Of a stretch of 64,000 bases of DNA, positions 55,215-63,091 are shown one piece after another. Location: contig CACCPY010000006.1 of NCBI GenBank assembly GCA_902547955.1, positions 1 through 64,000 of the forward strand. Direction: 5' to 3'. A program made the position numbers and the translations under genes. Numbering within the stretch: position 1 is the stretch's first letter; each line of letters opens with the position of its first letter. The DNA comes from an uncultured Alphaproteobacteria bacterium. GTDB taxonomy: Bacteria > Pseudomonadota > Alphaproteobacteria > Methylaequorales > Methylaequoraceae. Below the pieces are notes generated by a model that was given only the letters and a program-made list of their open reading frames with translations, ran no database searches and was not told the origin of the DNA.

Positions 55215-56114
55215 TTATATTTTAACACTGTTTAAAATATAGTTTTCTGCATCAAAAAATCCAAGATGTTTAGCATAACTAGCTCTATTGTTAAACCATG
55301 TAAGTTGCCTTTTAGCATATCTTCTTGTATCTTGCATAAAAATCGAAATACATTCATCTTTATTCATCTTTCCAAGGATAAATAATGAAATAGGGTTAAG
55401 ACCAATTGCCTTATGTAATGGATGAAAACGATCTGATTGTTCATCAAGAAAATCTTCTACCTCATCAATAACTCCTCTTTTTAGCATCTCTTTACACCTA
55501 GAATTTATTTTATCATACAAAAGATCTCTTTCCATACTCACCACAACATATATAATTTTTTCAAATATGTTTTTTTTTTCTTGTCCGTGCCAATCAGAAA
55601 AACTTTTTCCTGTTGCAACCTTGACCTCTATAGCTCTTAAAATTCTTTGAGTATCGTTTGACGATATTTTTTTTGCATAGTTTTTATCAATTTCAATAAG
55701 TTTATCGTACAAAAATTGTTTTCCCTTTCTTTCCATAATTTTATTTACTTTGAATTTTACTTTTTTAGGGATTTGAGGAATTTCAGAAATGTTTTTAGTT
55801 AAGGACTCAAGATAGAGACCAGTTCCACCAACGAAAATAGGAATTTTTTTTTTATCTTTTAACAATTCAATAGATTTATTTCTCCATAATCCAACGTTAC
55901 ATTTATCAGGATAGTTTATGAAACCAAATAATTTACAATTACCATTTTTAATATCTTTTGTTTTTGGCTTATTGGTTAATATATTAAATTTGTCATAAAC
56001 TTGCATACTGTCGGCGTTAACAATAAAACTTGGCAGCTTCGATTGTACGGATAAGGCGAGTTCGGTTTTTCCTGAAGCTGTTGGACCACCTATAAATATT
56101 GCGAGAGGAAACAA
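55215..56114 (-). CDS. miaA: tRNA dimethylallyltransferase
   Basis: MiaA prenylates A37 of tRNAs reading UNN codons. The 299-residue protein has IGGPTASGKTELALSV (P-loop), NADSMQVY, FVGGTGLYLESL and NDTQRILRAIEV, with KRQLTWFNNR near the end. The frame begins at TTG (56112-56114). No closer ATG would keep the P-loop, so the TTG start is probable. It follows degP by four bases, the usual alphaproteobacterial order. It would act, among others, on tRNA-Phe. Confidence 0.94.
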   Translation of the reverse strand: MFPLAIFIGGPTASGKTELALSVQSKLPSFIVNADSMQVYDKFNILTNKPKTKDIKNGNCKLFGFINYPDKCNVGLWRNKSIELLKDKKKIPIFVGGTGLYLESLTKNISEIPQIPKKVKFKVNKIMERKGKQFLYDKLIEIDKNYAKKISSNDTQRILRAIEVKVATGKSFSDWHGQEKKNIFEKIIYVVVSMERDLLYDKINSRCKEMLKRGVIDEVEDFLDEQSDRFHPLHKAIGLNPISLFILGKMNKDECISIFMQDTRRYAKRQLTWFNNRASYAKHLGFFDAENYILNSVKI

Positions 56115-56118
56115 AATT

Positions 56119-57576
56119 CTATTTGATTTTAAGAATTAAAAACCTAGAAAAATCATTTTGATACACCTGAAGCAGAACAGATTCTGTTCCTTTCTTTGCA
56201 GCATCATCAAATATTTTTTTTGCTTCATCAGCACTTTTAACATTTATTTGAGATATTTGTGATATCACGCTGCCAACGGTTAAACCAGCGTTTGAAGCAA
56301 ATGAATCTCTTTTTACAGCAGTAATCACTACCCCTTTTAAATTCTTTGGAAGATTATACTGAGATCTGGTATCCTTTGTAAGTCCAACGAATCTTAGCCC
56401 TATATCATCCAATTCAACTTCATTAGTTTTTACGTCATCTTCATTAGTTTTGGGATCGAGTTCAGCTGCTTCACTAAATTTTTCCAACTCTCCAAGTTTC
56501 ACCGTAAAGCTTTTGATTTTTTTATTTCTCCAAACCTTCACTTTAGCTTTACTTTCTACCGCAGAATCTGCAACTGTTCTCTGGAGAGACTTAACGTCTT
56601 TAATTTTCTTTCCATTAAACTCGAGAATAACGTCTCCAGCCTTTAGACCACCCTTCTCAGCTGGCTCCCCAGGGTTAACCATCGAAATTAAAACACCATC
56701 CTCATTCTTTAAGCCTAGGCTTTTTGCAATATCAGGTGTGATTTCTTGGATCCTCACACCTAACCAACCTCTTTGAGTTTTCCCAAATTTCTTTAATTGT
56801 TCAATGATTGGTTTTGCAAGATTTGCTGGAATTGAGAAACCAATTCCTACACTACCCCCTGTTGGAGAAAAAATTGCAGTGTTAATTCCAAGAACCTCTC
56901 CTTCGAGGTTAAATAATGGACCACCTGAATTACCTCTATTTATTGATGCATCAGTCTGTATGAAACTATCGTAAGGGCCAGCATTAATATCTCTATTAAA
57001 GGCTGAGATAATTCCACTAGTGACTGTTCCTCCTAAGCCAAAGGGGTTACCGATCGCTATTACCGAATGTCCAACTCTAGCCTTATCAGAATCCGCAAGC
57101 TTTACAAAATCTAGCGACTTTTTTGATTCAACTTTCAGCAGAGCGAGATCAGTTAACCTGTCCTTTCCTATTAACTTTGCTTCTAATTCGGTTTCATCCT
57201 GAAATTTCACTTTAATCTCATTAGCTTGCTCAATAACATGGTTATTAGTAACTATGTAGCCATCCGCGGAAATAACAAATCCTGAACCTAAAGCTTGGGG
57301 TCTTTCCTCTTCTTGAGGTGACGGTTGTTGTTGAGGTCCAAAAGGAAAACCAGGTGGAAAGTTCTTAAAGAAATCTCTGAATTGCGGAGGTATATTATCT
57401 AAAGGGGGTTGATTGTTAGTAGGTTTAGGTTTTTGGACAGTAAAGACGTTCACAACAGTCGGTGAAAGCTTCGCAACTAAATCTGCAAAATCATCTGATA
57501 AAGGATGGCTTTTAGCTATTGTAAAATTGAGAAAAAAAAGTGTAAAAAGAGAGAAAGTAATAAATTTCTTTAACAT
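56119..57576 (-). CDS. degP: DegP/DegQ-type periplasmic serine protease
   Basis: The signal peptide covers residues 1-22 (MLKKFITFSLFTLFFLNFTI and on). The trypsin-like triad lies in VTNNHVIEQ (His), LTDLALLKV (Asp) and NRGNSGGPLFN (Ser). Two PDZ domains follow (RGWLGVRIQEI..., about 265-355, and a second from about 390 to 480). A proline/glutamine-rich loop (PGFPFGPQQQPSPQEEE) lies near residues 75-95. At 485 residues it is full length. It degrades misfolded envelope proteins. It is downstream of hflKC, a conserved arrangement. Confidence 0.95.
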   Translation of the reverse strand: MLKKFITFSLFTLFFLNFTIAKSHPLSDDFADLVAKLSPTVVNVFTVQKPKPTNNQPPLDNIPPQFRDFFKNFPPGFPFGPQQQPSPQEEERPQALGSGFVISADGYIVTNNHVIEQANEIKVKFQDETELEAKLIGKDRLTDLALLKVESKKSLDFVKLADSDKARVGHSVIAIGNPFGLGGTVTSGIISAFNRDINAGPYDSFIQTDASINRGNSGGPLFNLEGEVLGINTAIFSPTGGSVGIGFSIPANLAKPIIEQLKKFGKTQRGWLGVRIQEITPDIAKSLGLKNEDGVLISMVNPGEPAEKGGLKAGDVILEFNGKKIKDVKSLQRTVADSAVESKAKVKVWRNKKIKSFTVKLGELEKFSEAAELDPKTNEDDVKTNEVELDDIGLRFVGLTKDTRSQYNLPKNLKGVVITAVKRDSFASNAGLTVGSVISQISQINVKSADEAKKIFDDAAKKGTESVLLQVYQNDFSRFLILKIK

Positions 57577-57584
57577 AATAAAAG

Positions 57585-58448
57585 CTATCTTCCACCTTTA
57601 GAATTATTAAAAAATTCTAGAAACTCACTGTCAGGAGATAAAATCATAGTTGTACCGTCTTCACCAAGAACGTTTCCATAAGCTTGCATAGATCTATAAA
57701 AAGAATAGAATTCAGGATCTTGTTGAAATGCATTTGCGTAAATATTTACCGACTGCGATTCACCTTCACCCCTTAATATTTCGCTTTTTTTTGTTGCTTC
57801 AGCTAAAATGACTGTTCTTTCTTTGTCAGCCTCTGCTCTGATCTTTTGAGCAATTTCAGAACCTTTAGCTCTAAATTCTTTAGCTTCCCTTACTCTTTCA
57901 CTAATCATCCTTTCATAGATAGCTTGGCTGTTTGCTTCAGGAAGATCTGCCCTTCTGATTCTAACATCGACAACTTCAATTCCAAAACGAGAAGCTTCAT
58001 TATTTACTTCAACTTTAATATCTTCCATAATATTGCTTCTTTCCTCCGATAAAAGTTCCTCTAACGTTACTCTACCTACTACTCTTCTCAGAGAAGAAAT
58101 CACATTAGAGTTTAACCTATTTCTTACGCTAGATTCCGTTCCAACAGTTTTGTAAAATTCAAGAGGGTCCGTTATTTTGAATCTAGTGAAAGAGTCGATT
58201 AGCATTCTTTTTTTATCTACAGCAATAACTTCTTCGATAGGAAGGTCATATTCAAGGATCCTAACATCATACCTAACAACATTTTGAATGAGGGGTAGTT
58301 TAAAGTGTAAGCCAGATGTTTGAATCACTCTTTTTGGTTCTCCGAATTGAAGAACTAAACCTTGTTGTCTTTCGTCCATTGTAAATAGCGAATTAAGTCC
58401 AAGAAAAGATAAAGCTATTATAAAAAATATAAGAACAGTTTTATTCAT
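57585..58448 (-). CDS. hflC: HflC, SPFH-domain regulator of FtsH
   Basis: The 287-residue protein has an N-terminal helix (residues 4-20), then DERQQGLVLQFGEPKRVIQ and GLHFKLPLIQNVVRYDVR. A long SPFH/coiled-coil region follows, with VDVRIRRADLPEANSQAIYERM and RAEADKERTVILAEA. With HflK it forms a membrane cage around the FtsH protease. It overlaps hflK by eight bases. Confidence 0.95.
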   Translation of the reverse strand: MNKTVLIFFIIALSFLGLNSLFTMDERQQGLVLQFGEPKRVIQTSGLHFKLPLIQNVVRYDVRILEYDLPIEEVIAVDKKRMLIDSFTRFKITDPLEFYKTVGTESSVRNRLNSNVISSLRRVVGRVTLEELLSEERSNIMEDIKVEVNNEASRFGIEVVDVRIRRADLPEANSQAIYERMISERVREAKEFRAKGSEIAQKIRAEADKERTVILAEATKKSEILRGEGESQSVNIYANAFQQDPEFYSFYRSMQAYGNVLGEDGTTMILSPDSEFLEFFNNSKGGR

Positions 58449-59556
58449 CGTTAGTAATTGTTTGGTTTATTTTATTTTTTTTTTGAAGTTCTGGCAATGG
58501 TAAGTAAGGAACGATTCCGCTTCCTGCATTTTTATCAACTATTATTTTATCGATCTTTCCTAGTGTTTTCTCTAACGTTTCAAGGTATATTCGCTCCCTT
58601 GTAACGTCCTTAGAAGTTTTGTAAGAATCATAAACCGATATAAACCTCTGTGCTTCACCTTGTGCCTTTGCAACAACTTCCTGTTTATAAGCTTCTGCTT
58701 CTTGAATTTTTCTTTCAGCTTCACCACGTGCCTTTGGAATTATGTCATTTCTGTAAGCTTCTGCTTCGTTTCTTAACCTTTGTTCATCTGTTTTAGCTCT
58801 TTGTACGTCCCTGTAAGAATCGATGACTAGTTCAGGTGGATCGGCCTTTTGAAGTTGGACCTGAGTGACTAAAACACCAGATTTGTAATAATCAAGGACG
58901 CTTTGAACTTTGTTTTTAACTTCTTCTTCAACTATGGATTTACCTTCAGAAAGTATAGGACCAATTGGGGTTTGACCAATCTTTTCTCTCATAACACTTT
59001 CACCAATACTTTTAATTGTAATCTCAGGATTTCTAACATTAAATAAATAGTCTTTTGCATCATTTATGATCCAGAATATTGTAAAGTTTAGTTCTACAAT
59101 ATTTTCATCACCTGTAAGCATCAGTGCTTCTTCGGGCACCTGTCTTGCTTGTGGACTTTGATTAAACTGTGATTGAGATGTTCTGAAGCCAACTTCAATT
59201 CTATTAACTCTAGTAACTTTAGGTTTTAAAGCTTTTTCAACTGGAAAAGGAAGATGATAATGCAACCCTGGTTCAGTTGTTCTAACATATTCACCAAATC
59301 TGGTAACAACCCCTTGTTCGTCTGTTCCAACTCTGTAAAAACCACTGGCACCCCATATACCTAAGAGTATTAATATAATGGCGGACAAACTTGCTGGTTT
59401 ATTTTTCTTTGGAAAAAAACCTTTCAGTTTTTCCTGAAAATTGTCAAAAAAATCATCGTTGTTTCCTCCGCCGGAACCGTTGTATGGTTTCCTTTTATTG
59501 TTGGAGGAACTTTTGCCCCAAGGGCTATTATCGTCGTTATTTGAAGACCAAGACAT
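58441..59556 (-). CDS. hflK: HflK, SPFH-domain regulator of FtsH
   Basis: The 371-residue protein opens with a low-complexity Ser/Asn/Gly-rich cytoplasmic tail (SWSSNNDDNSPWGKSSSNN). One membrane helix follows (about 57-72), then an SPFH domain with RVGTDEQGVVTRFGEYVRTTEPGLHYHLPFP. A coiled coil (EAEAYRNDIIPKARGEAERK, EAYKQEVVAKAQGEA) leads to the C-terminus. It partners HflC. It heads the hflK-hflC-degP-miaA transcript and is divergent from apbC. Confidence 0.95.
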   Translation of the reverse strand: MSWSSNNDDNSPWGKSSSNNKRKPYNGSGGGNNDDFFDNFQEKLKGFFPKKNKPASLSAIILILLGIWGASGFYRVGTDEQGVVTRFGEYVRTTEPGLHYHLPFPVEKALKPKVTRVNRIEVGFRTSQSQFNQSPQARQVPEEALMLTGDENIVELNFTIFWIINDAKDYLFNVRNPEITIKSIGESVMREKIGQTPIGPILSEGKSIVEEEVKNKVQSVLDYYKSGVLVTQVQLQKADPPELVIDSYRDVQRAKTDEQRLRNEAEAYRNDIIPKARGEAERKIQEAEAYKQEVVAKAQGEAQRFISVYDSYKTSKDVTRERIYLETLEKTLGKIDKIIVDKNAGSGIVPYLPLPELQKKNKINQTITNDE

Positions 59557-59657
59557 ATTATACCTGAAATACGTTATTTTATATAAGAATTGTTTTCAGT
59601 ATGCAAAGTATTATTTAAGATAATTGAATAATTTTTTTTTTTTTGTAAGGTTCACTA

Positions 59658-60431
59658 ATGATTAAAAATATTGTAGTTGTTGCCTCCGGAAAAGGGGGAG
59701 TTGGTAAATCCACGATTTCAGTCAATTTAGCTACTTCTTTGTCGAAAAAAAACTACAATATAGGGCTTTTGGATGCAGATATTTACGGACCCTCTATCCC
59801 TAAAATGCTGGGAATTCAAGGTAAACCAGCGGTATCAAAAAGCAAGAAAATATTACCCTATGTTTCGTTTGGTCTTAAATCCATGTCAATTGGTAACATG
59901 ATACCTCAGGATGGTTCAGTAATCTGGAGGGGGGCAATGGCTTCTAATGCAATCAGACAATTAATTAATGATGTAGAATGGGGTGACCTCGATTACCTCT
60001 TTATAGATCTTCCTCCGGGAACTGGAGATATTCAACTATCATTGTGTCAAAGTTTTTCGATAGCAGGTGCCGTAATTGTTTCAACTCCTCAGGAAATTAG
60101 CCTGTTAGATGTAAGAAAAGCCATAAACATGTTTAACAAAGTAAATGTTGAGGTTGTTGGCATGATTCAAAACATGAGCTATTTTGAAAATGATGGAGAT
60201 AAAAATTATATTTTTGGTAAGGATGGTGTAAAAAATGAGTCAAAAAAACTAAATCATACTTTTCTTGGAGAGGTTCCAATACTTGAAGAAATTTCAAGCT
60301 CTTGTGACTTAGGTAAGCCTGCGTGTTTCACAAACGAAAAAATTTACCAAAATATTTTTGAAAAAATTTCTGATAACTTTATTAGTTCTTTTTCAAGGAT
60401 AGAAAAGAAAAAAGTAAAAATTGAGTCTTAA
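59658..60431 (+). CDS. apbC: Mrp/ApbC/NBP35-type P-loop ATPase, short form
   Basis: The protein has VVASGKGGVGKSTISVNLA (deviant Walker A), LLDADIYGPSIPKML, WRGAMASNAIRQLI, DLPPGTGDIQLSLCQ and VSTPQEISLLDVRKA. These fit the Mrp family of iron-sulfur carrier ATPases. At 257 residues it lacks the N-terminal MIP18 domain. The CxxC that holds the bridging cluster in E. coli ApbC is replaced (NMSYFENDGDKNYIFG). Loss of CxxC is known to me in other alphaproteobacterial Mrp proteins. It is the only plus-strand gene in this stretch. Confidence 0.88.
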   Translation: MIKNIVVVASGKGGVGKSTISVNLATSLSKKNYNIGLLDADIYGPSIPKMLGIQGKPAVSKSKKILPYVSFGLKSMSIGNMIPQDGSVIWRGAMASNAIRQLINDVEWGDLDYLFIDLPPGTGDIQLSLCQSFSIAGAVIVSTPQEISLLDVRKAINMFNKVNVEVVGMIQNMSYFENDGDKNYIFGKDGVKNESKKLNHTFLGEVPILEEISSSCDLGKPACFTNEKIYQNIFEKISDNFISSFSRIEKKKVKIES

Positions 60432-60432
60432 A

Positions 60433-61356
60433 TTATAAATTAAAAATTTTTTTTAAGTTCTCCAACTCTCTTTTATTTACATTGTTCTTTACGTCTTTTT
60501 TGTTTTTTAACCTCATTTTTAGATATTCTATCGCCTCTGAGGATAATGTTAAAGAATCTACTCTATTCCTGATAAATGCATCATAAGTTAACGGAACCCA
60601 CTTCTTCATAAGGTCTAACATTACTTTGGCATAAACTTGAATTTCATATTGAGCATGATCGTCAAATCTCAGGGCTAAAAAATGCATTAAGTTGTGAAGA
60701 TCAATTTTCCAGTACCATTGTGTGTAAGAACTCAATGGTAATACCATTCTTGCCAACTCTCTGGCAATTCCTGTTCTTTTTTCATCCATTAATTCCCCAT
60801 CTTCGTCAACATTCAGCAAGTGTTTGTATGACGAAAAGTTAATTTTAGCATTTTCTTTAATCAAAGAAAGGTAGTGTTTTTTTAAATCTTTTTCTATTTC
60901 ACCATGTCTTCCTTGGTTGTTTGATTGAGATTGGGGTTTAACATCATCAATTTTTGGAATGTAAAATTCATTATCAAGTATTGAATATCTTGCTGAATAT
61001 TCATTAACGTTTGCTGTTCGATGTCTGATCCATTGACGTGCAACAAAAATTGGAAGTTTGATATGAAATTTTATTTCATTCATTTCAAAGGGAGTTGTAT
61101 GCCTATGACTCAATAAATAATTTATTAAATTTTTATCCTGATTTAACTTTTTAGTTCCTTTTCCATATGAAACTCTAGCTGCCTGAACAATAGATGAATC
61201 ATCACCCATGTAGTCAACGACCCTTACAAATCCGTGGTCCAAAACTTTGAATGGTTTGTATAAAACTTTATCTAATTTACTCGCAGTTACCCTTCTAGTT
61301 TTAAATTCTGAATTTAAAATATTTTTTAGATCTTTAGTATCCGATTTTTTTTTCAT
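60433..61356 (-). CDS. thyX: FAD-dependent thymidylate synthase ThyX
   Basis: ThyX methylates dUMP using methylene-tetrahydrofolate and FAD. The 307-residue protein has the diagnostic [15 protein letters not shown] motif, [20 protein letters not shown], and [27 protein letters not shown]. The [18 protein letters not shown] segment is also typical. It works downstream of the Dcd route to dUMP. It ends one base after the convergent apbC. Confidence 0.96.
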   Translation of the reverse strand: MKKKSDTKDLKNILNSEFKTRRVTASKLDKVLYKPFKVLDHGFVRVVDYMGDDSSIVQAARVSYGKGTKKLNQDKNLINYLLSHRHTTPFEMNEIKFHIKLPIFVARQWIRHRTANVNEYSARYSILDNEFYIPKIDDVKPQSQSNNQGRHGEIEKDLKKHYLSLIKENAKINFSSYKHLLNVDEDGELMDEKRTGIARELARMVLPLSSYTQWYWKIDLHNLMHFLALRFDDHAQYEIQVYAKVMLDLMKKWVPLTYDAFIRNRVDSLTLSSEAIEYLKMRLKNKKDVKNNVNKRELENLKKIFNL

Positions 61357-61429
61357 CTTAATATGTTAAATTATATCGTTAACAAATAAATTTATAGGTT
61401 TAATTTTTTTTTTTTTTTTTATATTATTT

Positions 61430-61712
61430 AGATGCTGTTTTACAGCTATGGCAATAAACGTTTGGTTTGTGAACCGAGACGGACCCGGGGGCGGTACCCG
61501 GCACCTCCACCAAAGTTTTATGGGGGTGAAATAGGATCGACGTGCGTGGGAATTATCAAAAATTTTGCCCGGAATGGTACCAACGTTATCGGACTAAAAA
61601 ACTTATAAATGCCAATGATAATGAAATGGCACTCGCTGCTTAATTTATTTAAGTAAGCGCGGTTGTGAGATACCGGGCAACAGAAGTCTCATCGGCAAGG
61701 GCGGGCGATTGT
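61430..61712 (+). ncRNA. ssrA: Two-piece (permuted) tmRNA gene, ssrA
   Basis: The acceptor piece comes first, ending ACCCGGCACCTCCACCA with CCA at 61510-61512. A nine-base spacer follows, then the coding piece starting GGGGGTGAAATAGGATCGACG at 61522. GGGGGTG pairs with CACCTCC to form the joint acceptor stem. The tag frame 61611-61643 encodes ANDNEMALAA then stop. Permuted tmRNA is typical of Alphaproteobacteria. Its acceptor T-loop is GGCGGTA rather than TTCxAxx. Outer ends are approximate. It would rescue stalled ribosomes with SmpB. Confidence 0.95.
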
Positions 61713-61730
61713 TCGCCCTTGTTTGTTTTA
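61696..61730 (+). terminator. Terminator-like hairpin at the tmRNA 3' end
   Basis: CAAGGGCG pairs with CGCCCTTG around GGCGATTGTT, followed by TTTGTTTTA. It lies just after the tmRNA coding piece and may be both its processing guide and its terminator. Confidence 0.6.
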
Positions 61731-61797
61731 GGGATACTCACAAAGGGTTTCAGAGTTTTCACTCAACAGAAAATAAGGGAAACAATAGTGCAATAAG

Positions 61798-61819
61798 TTC
61801 AATACACTTTCAATACACT
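61798..61819. repeat. Perfect tandem 11-mer near the tmRNA/R-M junction
   Basis: TTCAATACACT occurs twice in direct tandem. One base later CTTGTTTGTT (61820-61829) repeats a ten-base string at the tmRNA end (61718-61727). Such short repeats could be remains of an attachment site, or a regulator site for the neighbouring genes. The rest of 61731-61958 has no gene that I can see apart from a hairpin at 61884-61911. Confidence 0.4.
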
Positions 61820-61883
61820 CTTGTTTGTTCATCATTTGTTCCAAAAATTATTACCTTAGTTTCTATTTACAATGTATGAAGCA

Positions 61884-61920
61884 CTTCTTAATATCTTAAA
61901 TTTTTAAGAAGAAATTTTTT
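61884..61920 (+). terminator. Hairpin with T-run between tmRNA and the methyltransferase
   Basis: CTTCTTAA pairs with TTAAGAAG around a 12-base AT loop, followed by AAATTTTTT. In plus orientation it reads as a weak terminator. It also lies past the end of the convergent methyltransferase gene, where the T-run is on the wrong side. Confidence 0.4.
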
Positions 61921-61958
61921 GAATGGGCGATTTTTAGATAAAGAAGTGAAAGCAAATA

Positions 61959-63047
61959 TCAAAGACCAAGAGAAATTTGGTCAGTTAAAATTTTTTCTCC
62001 AGAAAATATTTCTTTTAGAATAAAACCAATTGTTTTTGCTAAGTCTGGTGGGACGGCATTGCCTATTTGTCTGTAAACTGCTGCTTTTCCTCCACTGAAT
62101 TCAAAATCATCTGGAAAACCATGGAGTCTTGCTGCTTCCTTGATTGTCAATCTTCTAAACGATGTTGGCGTCTCGTACATACCATAAGGTTTACCATCAT
62201 TTATTAAATGTTTATGGTAGTCATAAACCCAATCAACACCATCTCCATAGTATAGTCTCTCGTCTATTATGGGTGTTTTATTTCCTCCCATTGATGCCGG
62301 AAGTGTCGGAGATGGTCGATTCGGATGAATCGGGCGTCCTAATCCGTTAAACAGCATACCCGCATAAGGACTTTTTCGAATTATTGGATTGGCAGCAAGA
62401 GTGATCTTTGCATTGCAAGTTTTAGGATTAATATTAGTTCCCTGTACTCCTAAATCTTTTATGGCATCGAAGGTTGATTTAGGAACTCTGGTGTATTTTT
62501 GTGCCCGATCGACCAAATTAATTTCATGCTTACCCAAAACACCAACAAAGAACATTCTTTTTCTTTCTTGAGGTACTCCAAAGAGTGCGGATGAGAGAAC
62601 TTTTAAATCAACAGAATAACCTACATTGGTTGCTTCTTCAATAAGTTGTCGCCTGAATGTATTAAATTTTGATAAAGACGCTAATGGCGGTACGTTCTCC
62701 ATGACAAAACTTTTTGGGCGTAATTCCTTTACTATACTTATAAATTCTAATACTAATTTACTTCTGGGGTCATTAAGATCCATCTTTCCAGCGACAGAGA
62801 ATCCCTGGCAAGGAGGACCACCAAAAATACAATCTATTTCGGAATATGATCTTAATGAGTTTCTGTAATCTTCTAAAAGACCAAAATAATTCCTACTTTT
62901 GAAATTCTTTGCATACGTTTCACATGCTTTTTGATCAAAGTCGTTTGACCACTCTACTTGAAATCCAGCATTCTCGAAACCTAAATCCATTCCACCTGCA
63001 CCAGAAAATAAGGACAAAGCAGAGAGAGATTTTTTAATGGCATTCAT
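61959..63047 (-). CDS. C5-cytosine DNA methyltransferase of a type II R-M system
   Basis: The 362-residue protein has the m5C motifs in order: motif I SLFSGAGGMDLGFENAGF (SAM binding), and motif IV GGPPCQGFSVAGKMDLNDPRS with the catalytic PCQ cysteine. Motif VI FVMENVPP follows, then VPQERKRMFFVGV (VIII), and QIGNAVPPDLAKTI (X). The target-recognition region lies near residues 170-270. It is divergent, 44 bases from the endonuclease-like gene at 63092, with which it should share the recognition sequence. Its position next to tmRNA fits an acquired island. Confidence 0.95.
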   Translation of the reverse strand: MNAIKKSLSALSLFSGAGGMDLGFENAGFQVEWSNDFDQKACETYAKNFKSRNYFGLLEDYRNSLRSYSEIDCIFGGPPCQGFSVAGKMDLNDPRSKLVLEFISIVKELRPKSFVMENVPPLASLSKFNTFRRQLIEEATNVGYSVDLKVLSSALFGVPQERKRMFFVGVLGKHEINLVDRAQKYTRVPKSTFDAIKDLGVQGTNINPKTCNAKITLAANPIIRKSPYAGMLFNGLGRPIHPNRPSPTLPASMGGNKTPIIDERLYYGDGVDWVYDYHKHLINDGKPYGMYETPTSFRRLTIKEAARLHGFPDDFEFSGGKAAVYRQIGNAVPPDLAKTIGFILKEIFSGEKILTDQISLGL

Positions 63048-63091
63048 TTAAGGTCCTCGATATCCTCTAGAAATAGATTATTAACAATATT

